Assembly (NCBI GenBank): GCA_963707515.1
Contig: CAVPQI010000001.1
Location: forward strand, 1,798,001 to 1,862,000
From: Sva-07 sp963707515
Lineage (GTDB): Bacteria; Actinomycetota; Acidimicrobiia; Acidimicrobiales; Ilumatobacteraceae
Length of the DNA stretch: 64,000 nt
Reading direction: 5' to 3'
Part shown: piece by piece, positions 47,792 to 56,574 of the stretch
Layout of the letters: every line of letters starts with the position of its first letter
Position numbering within the stretch: position 1 is the stretch's first letter
Position numbers and translations under genes: made by a program
Notes under the pieces: model-generated
Seen by the model: only the letters and a program-made list of their open reading frames with translations
What the model was told of the DNA's origin: nothing
Databases searched by the model: none

Positions 47792-50125
47792 TCAGCGCAC
47801 GAGGCCGACCGCGAGGTCGTCGGGGCTGCTCGCCAGGTCGACGTTGAGCAGGTCGATCAGGTGCTCTTCGAGGCCCATCAGGTGGGTCAGCACCGCCAGC
47901 TTGGCGTCGGCGCCGGTGCCGCCGGCCACGCGAACCTCACGATCGAGCTCGACCAGTTCACCCGAGCGCTCGATCGGCGGCGCCGGGGCGTCGTTGGCGA
48001 GCCAGTCGCCGACAGCCGGTAGCACGCCGATCAGCCGGTCCCGCACGGTCTCCAGTCGGGCTTGCTGGTCGGCGGTGAACGTGTGGGACAGCGCGGCGTC
48101 GCTGGCGATCCGGGCGGCATCGGTGCCGATCGCGGTGATCACCGAGTAGTGCTCGGTCGTCGGACCGCTCGTGGCGGCGCTGCCGAACGGGGCGATCGGA
48201 GCGATCGTCTGGCCGAGCTGCCACTGGGCGGCATGCACCTTGCGGGCACGGGCGCGCAGGGTGCGGTCGGCGTCGGTGGCGGTGAGGTTCCCGAACGCCG
48301 AGTCGACGAACTGCTCGAGCTCGACGAAATAGTGCTTGGCGGCCGAGCGCGTGATCTTCGTGGTCGGGACGCGGAACACCACCAGCGACACGACGATCGC
48401 CACGGCACTGCCGATCAGCGTGGTGACGATGCGGTCGGTGATCAGCACGTCGTCGTAGGTCTGCATCTGCACGTACAACAGTGCGACCATCACGCCCATC
48501 GCCACGTTGTTGAGCAGGTCGCTGGCCCGCTGGAAGTAGAACGCGATCCAGATGAGCGCGAACAACACGACGTAGGCCACCTCGAGATGCCCGATGAAGC
48601 TCGTCGCGATCAGCAGGCCGAGCCCGCAGCCGACGGCCGTGCCGACGCCACGCTCGAGCGAGACGCGGATGTGCTCACGGGTGCCGTTGGCCGACATGAA
48701 CACGGCGAAGGCACCGAAGAAGCCGTAGTACCAACGCGGCTCGGAGTACCAGGACGCGAGCACCGAGGCGATCGACACGGCGACGCCCATGCGGATCGCC
48801 CGCTCCATCACGGGGCGGCTGAAGCCGAGCAGCGTGCCGGTGTCCGCCTGCATCGCTTCCGTGGCGGAGGTGATGCCGGGCAGTTCGCCGGTGCCACCGA
48901 CCACGACCGAGGCGGCGAACGTCCGGTCGCCGTCGGCGGTGCCCTGAGCGATCAGTGCGTCGACGTCGCGCCAGCCGACCACGGCGTGGCCGACCGCGAT
49001 CGCCAGGCGGTACTCGGCGGCGAACACCGCATTGGCGGGGTCGGCCGTGACCCGCTGGTCGGCAGCATCGATCGCCCGGGCGGCGTGGTGCTGAGCGTTG
49101 GCGGTGTCGTCGTCGAGCAGGGCGCGCAGGCCGGCGATCAGGTCGGGGTCGACCTGGACGGTGTTGACCTGGGCGGTGTTGACCTGGACGGCATTGCCCT
49201 GGACGGCATTGCCCTGGACGGTGTCGACCAGGACAGTGTCGCCGGCGGTTGCACGAGCGGCGTCGTACGCGAGCGCGGCGCTGGCGATCGAGCTCAACGC
49301 AGCCTCGCGATCGAACACGTTGACGTGCACCGAGTCGACCAATTCGGCCGACAGGCCGTGGATCGGTGAGCCGAGCTGGGCGTCGACGTTGAGCGCCATC
49401 ATCTCCATCCTCCGGCCGGCGACCGCCAGGTTGCGGCGAGCCTTGGAGCTGCCCGGCCGGCCGGTCAACATGTCGGTGGTGGCGTGGATCACCTTGTCGG
49501 TGGCGGTGTCGAAGCCCTTGAACACGCTGCGCACGATCGACGTCGGCCGGGGGCACAGCAACGCCTGGGTGATCGCCACGGCGATGCCGGCGGGCAACAC
49601 GACCAGCGCGATACCGCCGATGTTGCTGGTGTCGAGCCCCAGGAACACGTTCATGAACGTGCCGAAGAACAGCGGCAGGCCGAGCATCATCAGTTCGCGC
49701 TTCTGACCGAGCAGCACGAACACCACGGCGGTCGCGCAGAGGCCGATCATCGACGACGTGATGCTGCCGTTGAACGTCATCGCCAGCATCGTGCCGAGGA
49801 AGAACACAACCGTCAGCACCACGGACAGTCCGCCGCGAATCTTGCGGACGGGGGGAAGCGGGAGCATCGAGATCATCAACGCCATCGCCGCGGCGAGCAT
49901 CATCGCCGAGCCGTGGTGCACGATCTCGAACGGTGAGCCGTCGGGCAGGGTCACGTGCATCGTGAACTGGTCGGTGGCCTTGGCGACCGACCAGGCGACG
50001 ATCACGGCGACCGCGATCGAGATCGTCAGGTTCGTCGCCAGGCGCAACCGGGCCCTGCCCGGGTCGGCGACGCGCAGCCGGCGCCAACTGAAGGCGTGCA
50101 CGCTGCGGGTGAACGGTGAGGACAT
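47792..50125 (-). CDS. FUSC/YccS-like aromatic-acid exporter family protein
   Basis: The product of about 777 residues has two blocks of six membrane helices (about 25-185 and 450-580), each followed by a cytoplasmic helical region, the fusaric-acid resistance/YccS plan. Marks include GFSRPVMERAIRMGVAVSIASVL, FFGAFAVFMSANGTREHIRVSLERGVGTAVG and AYVVLFALIWIAFYF. The first cytoplasmic region holds a six-fold 5-residue repeat (VQGNA/VQVNT). The ATG at 50125 is chosen because upstream codons run into the operators. A divergent TetR gene with two operators lies just upstream and very likely represses it. Confidence 0.85.
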   Translation of the reverse strand: MSSPFTRSVHAFSWRRLRVADPGRARLRLATNLTISIAVAVIVAWSVAKATDQFTMHVTLPDGSPFEIVHHGSAMMLAAAMALMISMLPLPPVRKIRGGLSVVLTVVFFLGTMLAMTFNGSITSSMIGLCATAVVFVLLGQKRELMMLGLPLFFGTFMNVFLGLDTSNIGGIALVVLPAGIAVAITQALLCPRPTSIVRSVFKGFDTATDKVIHATTDMLTGRPGSSKARRNLAVAGRRMEMMALNVDAQLGSPIHGLSAELVDSVHVNVFDREAALSSIASAALAYDAARATAGDTVLVDTVQGNAVQGNAVQVNTAQVNTVQVDPDLIAGLRALLDDDTANAQHHAARAIDAADQRVTADPANAVFAAEYRLAIAVGHAVVGWRDVDALIAQGTADGDRTFAASVVVGGTGELPGITSATEAMQADTGTLLGFSRPVMERAIRMGVAVSIASVLASWYSEPRWYYGFFGAFAVFMSANGTREHIRVSLERGVGTAVGCGLGLLIATSFIGHLEVAYVVLFALIWIAFYFQRASDLLNNVAMGVMVALLYVQMQTYDDVLITDRIVTTLIGSAVAIVVSLVVFRVPTTKITRSAAKHYFVELEQFVDSAFGNLTATDADRTLRARARKVHAAQWQLGQTIAPIAPFGSAATSGPTTEHYSVITAIGTDAARIASDAALSHTFTADQQARLETVRDRLIGVLPAVGDWLANDAPAPPIERSGELVELDREVRVAGGTGADAKLAVLTHLMGLEEHLIDLLNVDLASSPDDLAVGLVR
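49151..49240. repeat. 15-bp minisatellite, six units, in frame
   Basis: Six units of the type GACCTGGACGGTGTT run in register from 49151 to 49240 inside the FUSC gene and encode VQGNA-like pentapeptides. Unit number could change without breaking the frame. Confidence 0.85.
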
Positions 50126-50171
50126 CGATGCTCCAAGAACGAAGGGTGCGTGCACGGCGGCCACCGTGCGC

Positions 50172-50214
50172 AACGAGACAGACTAGTCTCGTTATGAGAC
50201 ACTTCCGTCTCGTT
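50172..50214. promoter_or_regulatory. Two TetR operators with FUSC promoter box
   Basis: Operator 1 is AACGAGAC-N6-GTCTCGTT (50172-50193), a perfect inverted repeat. Operator 2 is TGAGAC-N6-GTCTCGTT (50195-50214). Their centres are about two helical turns apart. The spacer of operator 1 is TAGTCT on the minus strand, a likely -10 for the FUSC gene. Confidence 0.75.
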
Positions 50215-50222
50215 TCTGCGAT

Positions 50223-50228
50223 TAGGGT
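50223..50228 (+). promoter_or_regulatory. -10 box TAGGGT, leaderless type
   Basis: TAGGGT ends 6 nt before the TetR ATG; GGAG lies in the spacer. Operator 2 ends 9 nt upstream, so bound TetR would block this promoter too. Confidence 0.5.
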
Positions 50229-50234
50229 GGAGCG

Positions 50235-50852
50235 ATGCCTGTGGCGAGTGATCCGACGACCCGGCCCCCCGAGCCCGACGTCTCCGGCGACGTCTCCGTC
50301 GACCCGCGGGTCGAGCGATCTCGCCAGAAGGTCCTCACCGCGGCGCGCCAGATCCTGCTCGCCGACGGCCTTGCGGCAATCACGGTGGAAGCGGTCGTGC
50401 AACAGTCCGGCGTCGCCCGGGCGACGGTCTACCGCCACTGGGAATCGCGCGAGGCCCTCGTGCGGGCAACCGTCCACACGTTCCTCCCATCCGTGGTGCC
50501 CCCGGCGCCCGACATGCCGTTCGAACAGCGGCTTCGCACGGTGATGCGCAACGTTGCGGGCGTCGTGCTCGACGCGGAGTGGCGGCGCTTCTTCCCGATC
50601 CTGATCGAGTCGGTCAACCGCGTCGACGGCCTCGAGGGCACACGCGAGCGCGTCGCATCCCTGCAGCGCTCGGTGCTCGTTCAGGTGATCGAGGGCGGCA
50701 TCACCGAGGGTGCACTCCCGCCCGACACGAACGTTGCCGAGTCCGTGCTGATGCTGCTCGGCCCGCTCGTGCTGGCCTCGCTCGACACCACGCTGCCGAT
50801 CGACGACACGATCGCCGACACGCTCGTCACTCGCCTGCTGGCGAGCGCCTGA
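50235..50852 (+). CDS. TetR family transcriptional regulator
   Basis: The 205-residue protein has a TetR helix-turn-helix at about 25-75 (RQKVLTAARQILLADGLAAITVEAVV then GVARATVYRHWESREALVRA) and a helical ligand domain. It probably represses itself and the divergent FUSC exporter through the paired GAGAC-N6-GTCTC sites between them. The inducer would be an exporter substrate. Confidence 0.93.
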   Translation: MPVASDPTTRPPEPDVSGDVSVDPRVERSRQKVLTAARQILLADGLAAITVEAVVQQSGVARATVYRHWESREALVRATVHTFLPSVVPPAPDMPFEQRLRTVMRNVAGVVLDAEWRRFFPILIESVNRVDGLEGTRERVASLQRSVLVQVIEGGITEGALPPDTNVAESVLMLLGPLVLASLDTTLPIDDTIADTLVTRLLASA

Positions 50853-50870
50853 GCAATCGCCAGGTCCGCG

Positions 50871-51245
50871 TCAGTCCCAGCAGAGGCAGAACGGGTGGCC
50901 GACGGGGTCGAGGTAGACCCGCCAGTTCGAGCCCTCGTCGATGCCGGGCTGCTGTTCGGTGCGGCGAGCACCCAGGGCGAGGACCTGTCGTTCGGCGACG
51001 TCGACGTCGTCGACGGTCACGTCGATGTGGAACTGCTGGCCGCCGTGGTCGCTCGGCCAGTCGGGCGGCTCGTAATCGGCGACCCGCTGGAAGCTGAGCA
51101 GCACGTTGCCACCATCGCGCACGGCGACCCAGTCGTCGTCGGCGTGGGTGATCTCGCCACCCACGAGGGCGACGTAGAACGCCGCCAACGCCTGGGGATC
51201 GGGACAGTCCAGCACCACGGCGCGCATCCTGGCGATCGCTGACAT
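50871..51245 (-). CDS. VOC/glyoxalase-like protein
   Basis: The 124-residue product is a vicinal oxygen chelate fold: VVLDCPDPQALAAFYVALVGGE, GGQQFHIDVTVDDVDVAERQVLALGA and YLDPVGHPFCLCWD. It matches the small glyoxalase-like group with unknown substrate. The start has a TACGCT box 6 nt upstream. Confidence 0.88.
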   Translation of the reverse strand: MSAIARMRAVVLDCPDPQALAAFYVALVGGEITHADDDWVAVRDGGNVLLSFQRVADYEPPDWPSDHGGQQFHIDVTVDDVDVAERQVLALGARRTEQQPGIDEGSNWRVYLDPVGHPFCLCWD

Positions 51246-51251
51246 GCCCGG

Positions 51252-51257
51252 AGCGTA
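51252..51257 (-). promoter_or_regulatory. -10 box TACGCT, leaderless type
   Basis: TACGCT on the minus strand ends 6 nt before the ATG of the VOC gene. Confidence 0.5.
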
Positions 51258-51345
51258 GGCGGCACCACGGGACGTCTGCAGTGCGGCGCAACTCGGTGCG
51301 GACGCGTGACCTGTCAGGTCATGGCCGTCGGGCGCGCACCGTGCG

Positions 51346-51351
51346 TACGGT
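51346..51351 (+). promoter_or_regulatory. -10 box TACGGT, leaderless type
   Basis: TACGGT ends 6 nt before the ATG at 51358; there is no ribosome site. Confidence 0.55.
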
Positions 51352-51357
51352 GGCGCG

Positions 51358-51780
51358 ATGGACAACGACGACCTGACCGCACAGCTCCACGAGGCGATGC
51401 CGCTGTGCGCCACGCTCGGCATGACGGCGTCGCAGTTCGGTGCCGACGGGGTCGTACTGCACGTCGACTGGGCACCCGAGCGTTGCACCAGCAGCGGTCT
51501 CCTCCACGGTGGCACCGTCATGGCGTTGGCCGACGCGGCTGGCGGAGCGAGCGCCTTCTTCAACCTGCCGGACGGGGCGGTCGGCACGTCGACGATCGAG
51601 TCGAAGACCAACTTCTTCCGCGGCGTCACGGCCGGCACCGTGACGGCGACGGCGACACCGCTGCACGTCGGGTCGACGACGATCGTCATCGAGACCGTCG
51701 TGACCAACATGACCGACGGCGACGAGCGGATGGTCGCCAAGGTGACCCAGACCCAGGCGGTGCTTCGGCCGCGGACCTGA
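51358..51780 (+). CDS. PaaI-type hotdog thioesterase
   Basis: The 140-residue protein has the hotdog thioesterase pattern SSGLLHGGTVMALADAAGG, with the catalytic helix DAAGG, and IESKTNFFRGVTAGTVTATATPLHVG. It should hydrolyse acyl-CoA or aryl-CoA thioesters. Length is normal. It is followed after 15 bp by the DHPS-like gene. Confidence 0.9.
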   Translation: MDNDDLTAQLHEAMPLCATLGMTASQFGADGVVLHVDWAPERCTSSGLLHGGTVMALADAAGGASAFFNLPDGAVGTSTIESKTNFFRGVTAGTVTATATPLHVGSTTIVIETVVTNMTDGDERMVAKVTQTQAVLRPRT

Positions 51781-51781
51781 C

Positions 51782-51787
51782 TACGGT
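51782..51787 (+). promoter_or_regulatory. -10 box TACGGT, leaderless type
   Basis: TACGGT begins two bases after the thioesterase stop and ends 8 nt before the GTG at 51796. Confidence 0.5.
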
Positions 51788-51795
51788 CCGCATCG

Positions 51796-52548
51796 GTGAT
51801 CCTCTACGGCATCGTCAACGCCAGCCCCGACTCGACGGTCGCCGAGTCGATCGTCGACTCCCCCGAGTCGGCGCTCGCCCGGGCCCGCTCGCTGCTCGCC
51901 GACGGTGCCGATGCCATCGATCTCGGCGGCCAGGGGTCGACCGACCAGGCGTCGGTCGTCGACTGGACGGTCGAGTGGTCGCGCGTCGAGCACCTGGTGC
52001 CCGCGCTCGCCGGACTCGGCGTCGACGTGTCGATCGACTCGTGGCGTCCGGAGGTCGTCGCCCGAGCGCTGCAAGCCGGCGCGACGGTGATCAACGCCGC
52101 CGACGGCATGCAGCACGAGGCGATGTGGCAGGTCGCCGCCGACTTCGACGTGCCGATCGTGTTGCCGTACCTGCACGGCCCCGACCCCAAACAGCTCGGC
52201 GAGCTGCACACCGACCCGATCCGGGCGATGGTCGACTTCTTCGAGGACCGTCTGCGAACGGCCGACCGCTACGGATTGCGCTCGCGCTGCATCGTCGACC
52301 CCGGCACCGGGTTCGCCCCCAAGAACTGGGCCCGCTCCGATCCGTACACGTACCAGGAGATCGTGTTCACCCAGGTCGACGAACTGCGCCGCTTCGGCCT
52401 CCCGCTCTACATCGCCCTGCCGTACGCACCCGAACAGGAGACGCTCGTCGAGATCGTCCTCCGCCATCGTCCAGAGTTCGGGCGCTGCCACCGTCCGGCC
52501 GCGATCCGGCGGATCGAGCGTCAGCTCGACGGCGCCGAGCCCGGCTGA
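51796..52548 (+). CDS. Dihydropteroate synthase-like protein, divergent
   Basis: The 250-residue TIM-barrel protein follows DHPS order (ILYGIVNASPDSTVAES, ADAIDLGGQGSTDQ, VDVSIDSWRPEVVARALQAGA, VINAADGM, RCIVDPGTGFAPKNW). Catalytic loops differ from true FolP: NVTPDSFSDGG is replaced by NASPDSTVAES, GGESTRPG by GGQGSTDQ, and the GFGKT lysine region by GFAPKN. The C-terminal KxxR arm is not obvious. It may be a FolP2-like paralogue with another substrate. Folate genes (FolB-FolK fusion) lie 0.6 kb downstream on the other strand. Confidence 0.82.
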   Translation: MILYGIVNASPDSTVAESIVDSPESALARARSLLADGADAIDLGGQGSTDQASVVDWTVEWSRVEHLVPALAGLGVDVSIDSWRPEVVARALQAGATVINAADGMQHEAMWQVAADFDVPIVLPYLHGPDPKQLGELHTDPIRAMVDFFEDRLRTADRYGLRSRCIVDPGTGFAPKNWARSDPYTYQEIVFTQVDELRRFGLPLYIALPYAPEQETLVEIVLRHRPEFGRCHRPAAIRRIERQLDGAEPG

Positions 52549-52552
52549 CGCG

Positions 52553-53173
52553 TCAGGCGTAACCCTCGTCGATCGACGGGAGGTGGGTCTCGTCGACGAG
52601 CGCCACGACCCGCGGGCCGACGACGTCGAAACGGCCCGGGACGTGCTCGAACCAGCGCCCTTCGAGATTGTCGAGTCGTTGCCAGGGCCCGTCCTCGCCG
52701 GCGACGTGGCGCTCCAGGGCGTGGATCACGCCACCGTGTGAGATGACGACGAGGCGCCCGGCCGGATGGGCGGCGGCCAACTCGTCGAGCGCCGCCAGTG
52801 CACGCTCGACCACCACGTCGTCGTCTTCCCAACCCGGCGGATGACGCCGGGCTTCGATGCTGCCGGGATCGGCGGCCTCGATCTCGGCCCGCGTGCGTCC
52901 CTCCCACTCGCCCGCCGACCGCTCGTCGAACCCGGTGAGCGCGGCACCGAGTGGCAGGCCGGCCGACTCGGCGATCAGCTCGCCGGTGCGTCGCGCCCGT
53001 TGCAGGTTGGAGGTGACGACGAGGTCGAACGGCGCCAGCGCGCCAAGGGCCGCGGCGGCACCGATCGCCTGCGCCTCGCCGCGTTCGCTCAGCGGCGGAT
53101 CGCTGCGGCCCTGCCAGCGACGGGTGGCGTTCCAGGTCGACTCACCGTGACGGAGGAACAAGAACGACGTCAC
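52553..53173 (-). CDS. Histidine phosphatase (phosphoglycerate mutase-like)
   Basis: The 206-residue protein has the phosphohistidine motif FLRHGESTWN, SNLQRARRTGELIAES, FDERSAGEWEGRTRAEIE and the second His in VISHGGVIHALE. These residues place it in branch 1 of the histidine phosphatases. The substrate is unknown. The GTG start is 12 bp after the FolB-FolK stop, so the two form an operon. Confidence 0.92.
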   Translation of the reverse strand: MTSFLFLRHGESTWNATRRWQGRSDPPLSERGEAQAIGAAAALGALAPFDLVVTSNLQRARRTGELIAESAGLPLGAALTGFDERSAGEWEGRTRAEIEAADPGSIEARRHPPGWEDDDVVVERALAALDELAAAHPAGRLVVISHGGVIHALERHVAGEDGPWQRLDNLEGRWFEHVPGRFDVVGPRVVALVDETHLPSIDEGYA

Positions 53174-53185
53174 GCCGGCAGGGCC

Positions 53186-54049
53186 TCAGCGTCCGCCCGG
53201 CAGCGACGCCAGCCGTCCGCGCGGGTGCACGCCCGCTGGTTCCAGCTCGTCGTCCCAGCCCGGCGGGCAGCGTTCCGGTGCCAGTTCGGCGAGGGGGGCG
53301 AGGACGAAGCGCCGTTCGGTGAAGCGCGGGTGGGGGATCGTCAGGTCGTCGCTGACGATCGAGATGTCGTCGAACAAGATGATGTCGACGTCGAGCGTTC
53401 GCGGACCCCAGCGCACCACGCGTTGGCGCAGCGCTTCGCTCTCCAGCCGCTGGCAACGGCGCAGCAGGGCGAACGGGTCGAGCACGGTCTCCACCTCGAC
53501 CACCATGTTGAGGTAGGCATCTTGCCCCTCGGGGCCGCCGACCGGATCGGTCTCCCACACCTGCGACTGGGCGACGACCGGCGGCAGCCCGCGGATCGCG
53601 GCGCGCAAGAAGCCCTCCCGATCGCCGAGGTTCGAGCCGAGCGCGATGAACGCCCGATGGACCACCGGACCGGCGGCACCGTGCTCGAGTGCCGTGCGGT
53701 GGATCGTCACCGACGTCGTCCCGGCGTCGACGGGGATCGGCGGTCGGAGCTTGGTCACCGTGACCTCCACGGCGTCGACGCGCGGGAACGCCAGGACCTC
53801 CTCGGCGAGCCGTGCGGCGAGACGCTCCAGCAGCACGTCCTTGGTCTCGGTGGCGACGTCGATGACGCGCTCGGCCACGAGGCCGTAGTGGACGGTGTCG
53901 TCGAGATCGTCGGAGCGGCCCGCGTCGTGGAGGTCGACCTCGAGGACGAGGTCGATCTGCAACGGCTGGCGGCCCTCGCGCTCGTGCGGGAGTGCGCCGA
54001 TGACGGCCATCGCCCGCAACTGCGAGATTCTGATCTGATCGGACATCAT
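53186..54049 (-). CDS. folK: Fused dihydroneopterin aldolase and HPPK (FolB-FolK)
   Basis: The 287-residue protein carries FolB at about 1-118 (ISQLRAMAVIGALPHEREGRQPLQ, YGLVAERV) and FolK at about 130-275 (FIALGSNLGDREGFLRAAI, RWGPRTLDVDIILFDD, IPHPRFTERRFVLAPLAE). The two parts catalyse successive folate steps: aldol cleavage of dihydroneopterin and pyrophosphorylation of the hydroxymethyl pterin. AGGAG precedes two adjacent ATG codons; the second (54046) has the better spacing. The gene does not include FolP. Confidence 0.93.
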   Translation of the reverse strand: MMSDQIRISQLRAMAVIGALPHEREGRQPLQIDLVLEVDLHDAGRSDDLDDTVHYGLVAERVIDVATETKDVLLERLAARLAEEVLAFPRVDAVEVTVTKLRPPIPVDAGTTSVTIHRTALEHGAAGPVVHRAFIALGSNLGDREGFLRAAIRGLPPVVAQSQVWETDPVGGPEGQDAYLNMVVEVETVLDPFALLRRCQRLESEALRQRVVRWGPRTLDVDIILFDDISIVSDDLTIPHPRFTERRFVLAPLAELAPERCPPGWDDELEPAGVHPRGRLASLPGGR

Positions 54050-54081
54050 GCTCCTGACGTCGGCCCCCGGATCGGGTCAGC

Positions 54082-56469
54082 CTAGGGGTGCGGCGTTCGT
54101 GCTGGGCCGACGGGCTCGGCCGCCCGCACGGGTGGGCCGCCGATGCCGGCGAGCCGCGGGACGGCGGCGATGCACGGTCCGGCGACGGCCACGGCGATGA
54201 CCGTGAACCACCAGGCGTCGTTCCAGAACGGTGCCAGTTCGAAGTAGTTGCGCAGGAACGGCACCGCGAAGACGACGACGTACCCGGCCATCATCGCCAG
54301 CACCAGTCCGAGCTTCCAGTGCCGGACGGGACGGCTGGCGACGGCGAGGACGACCAGCCCGAGCGACAGCAGGGTCACCGTCGCCAGCGTCCGCGCCTGG
54401 TCGAGGTCGATGTCGGTGTTGCGACGAGCGGCCTCGTAGGCGAACAGCGTCGCCGCGCCGGTGATCACACCCGCCGGGATCGAGAAGCGCAGCACCCGGT
54501 TGAGGAAGCCGGGCCGGATCAGGTCGACCTCGGGGGCGAGGGCGAGGAAGAAACCGGGAACGCCGATGCTGAACGTGCCGACCAGGGTCAGCTGCCGCGG
54601 CAGGAACGGGAACGGGCTGCCGAGCAAGGCGACGACGAGCGTCAACAGCACGGCGTAGGCAGCCTTGGTCACGAACAGGTTGGACACCCGCTCGACGTTG
54701 TTGATCACCTTGCGGCCCTCGTTGACGACCGTCGGCAAGCTGGAGAAGCGGTTGTCGGTGAGCACCAGGTCGGCGACCGCACGGGTCGCCTCGCTGCCGG
54801 ACCCCATCGAGATCCCGAGGTCGGCATCCTTCAGCGCCAGCACGTCGTTGACACCGTCGCCGGTCATCGCCACGACGTGGCCACGCGACTGCAGCGCTCG
54901 CACCATCGCCTGCTTCTGCTTCGGGGTCACCCGCCCGAACACGGTGGTCGTCTCCAACTTGTCGGCGAGACCCTCGATGTCGTCGGGCAGCTCGCGGGCG
55001 TCGATCGCCAGCGCGTCGGCCGACAGGCCGGCCCGCTCGGCGATTGCCAGCACCGTGTCCTGGTTGTCGCCGGAGATGACCTTCAACGTCACCTCGTTGT
55101 CGCGGAAGTAGGCGAGGATCTCGGCGGCGTCGGGACGGATCTCGTCCTCCAGCTCGACGATCGCCACCGGCGTGCACCCGGCCGGCACGTGATCACCGTC
55201 GGGTCCGGCGTCGGCGGCGACGACGGCCAGCAGGCGCTTGCCCGCCGAGCTGCGCTCCGCCACCAGCGCCCTGGTCGGGTCATCTGCCGGAAGCACGAAG
55301 TCGGGTGCCCCGAGGTAGTACCAGCCCTCACCCTCGAACGACGCCGCCGACCACTTGCGATCGCTGGAGAACGGCTCGACATCGACGGCCCGCCAGTCGG
55401 ATTGCGAGCCGAGCTCGTCGGCGATGGCGGCCATCGTCGCGTTCGGCGACGAGTCGGCGGCGGCCAGTGCCGTGAGGACGGCCCGCGCCCTTGCCTCGTC
55501 GGAGCCGCCGGCAGGATGCAGCGTGGCGAAGCGGATCTCGCCGGTGGTGATCGTGCCCGTCTTGTCGAGGCACAGCACATCGACGCGCGCCAGCACCTCC
55601 ACCGTCGACAGTTGCTTGGCGAGCGCCTGGCGCCGGGCGAGGGCAAGCACACCGGCCATGAACGACAAGCTGGTGAGCAACACCAGCCCGTCAGGCACCA
55701 TCGAGACGGCAGCGGCAACGGTGCCGACCAGGGCGTCCTGCCAGTCCTCCTCCTCGCTGCCGAGCAGGCGGACGAACAGCAACGCCGCGGCGATCGGGAT
55801 GATGATCGTCAGGGCGCGCAGGATGCGGTCGATCCCCTGGCGGAGCTGCGAGGTCGCCAGGTTGAACTGCTTCGCCTCGTTGGCGAGCTCGTTGGCGTAG
55901 CTCATCGCCCCGACCTTGGTGGCGACGATGAACCCGTTGCCGGCAACGACGAAGCTGCCCGAGAGCACCTCGTCGCCGACCTCCTTGGCCACCGGCAACG
56001 ACTCGCCCGTCAGCATCGACTCGTCGAGACGCAAGCCCGTCGACCGGGCGACCACCCCGTCGACGGCGACCTGGGCGCCGAGCTTCAGGTGCACCAGGTC
56101 GTCGACGACGATCTCCTCGGCGTCGATGTCGACATCTCGACGGTCACGGACGACCGTGGCGCGCGGCTCGGTGACGACCGACAACCGCTTCAGCTCGTTG
56201 CGGGCGCGCACCTCCTGGACGACGCCGATCACCGAGTTGGACACGACGACGCCGACGAACAGGCCGTCCTTGGGGCTGCCGGCCACGAGCACGAGCACGA
56301 ACAGCGTCAGCATGATCGCGTTGACGATCGTGAAGACGTTGCCGGCGACGATCTGGGCGAACGAACGCCCCGGCGGCTCCGGCGCGACGTTGACCCGCCC
56401 ATCGGCGACGCGCTCGGCGACCTCGGCGGCGGTCAACCCTTGAGCGTCGAGGACACGGGCCGCTTCCAT
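54082..56469 (-). CDS. Cation-transporting P-type ATPase, CtpE-like
   Basis: The 795-residue P-type ATPase has the A-domain motif LTGESLPVAKEVGD, phosphorylation site DKTGTITTG near residue 303, a PDGL membrane-4 motif in MVPDGLVLLTS, TGDGVNDVLALKDADLGI and six C-terminal helices. The length and PDGLVLLTS suit the actinobacterial CtpE group, linked in mycobacteria to Ca2+ uptake. That assignment is from memory of the family. The start follows TATCCT by 8 nt and diverges from the class V aminotransferase. Confidence 0.88.
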   Translation of the reverse strand: MEAARVLDAQGLTAAEVAERVADGRVNVAPEPPGRSFAQIVAGNVFTIVNAIMLTLFVLVLVAGSPKDGLFVGVVVSNSVIGVVQEVRARNELKRLSVVTEPRATVVRDRRDVDIDAEEIVVDDLVHLKLGAQVAVDGVVARSTGLRLDESMLTGESLPVAKEVGDEVLSGSFVVAGNGFIVATKVGAMSYANELANEAKQFNLATSQLRQGIDRILRALTIIIPIAAALLFVRLLGSEEEDWQDALVGTVAAAVSMVPDGLVLLTSLSFMAGVLALARRQALAKQLSTVEVLARVDVLCLDKTGTITTGEIRFATLHPAGGSDEARARAVLTALAAADSSPNATMAAIADELGSQSDWRAVDVEPFSSDRKWSAASFEGEGWYYLGAPDFVLPADDPTRALVAERSSAGKRLLAVVAADAGPDGDHVPAGCTPVAIVELEDEIRPDAAEILAYFRDNEVTLKVISGDNQDTVLAIAERAGLSADALAIDARELPDDIEGLADKLETTTVFGRVTPKQKQAMVRALQSRGHVVAMTGDGVNDVLALKDADLGISMGSGSEATRAVADLVLTDNRFSSLPTVVNEGRKVINNVERVSNLFVTKAAYAVLLTLVVALLGSPFPFLPRQLTLVGTFSIGVPGFFLALAPEVDLIRPGFLNRVLRFSIPAGVITGAATLFAYEAARRNTDIDLDQARTLATVTLLSLGLVVLAVASRPVRHWKLGLVLAMMAGYVVVFAVPFLRNYFELAPFWNDAWWFTVIAVAVAGPCIAAVPRLAGIGGPPVRAAEPVGPARTPHP

Positions 56470-56477
56470 CCGCCCGC

Positions 56478-56483
56478 AGGATA
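56478..56483 (-). promoter_or_regulatory. -10 box TATCCT, leaderless type
   Basis: TATCCT on the minus strand ends 8 nt before the ATG of the P-type ATPase gene. Confidence 0.5.
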
Positions 56484-56574
56484 CGGGGTCGGCCTCCCCG
56501 GCGCGGGAAGCGATCGACGCCGTTCGGCCGTCGAGGCCGCTCGGGTTTGCCGTGAGGCGTGGTTCACTGGCGTC

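Noticed and set aside
54088..56574. A long plus-strand open frame upstream of the class V aminotransferase
   Set aside because: It is the mirror of the P-type ATPase gene, rich in Arg, Gly and His, with no domain.
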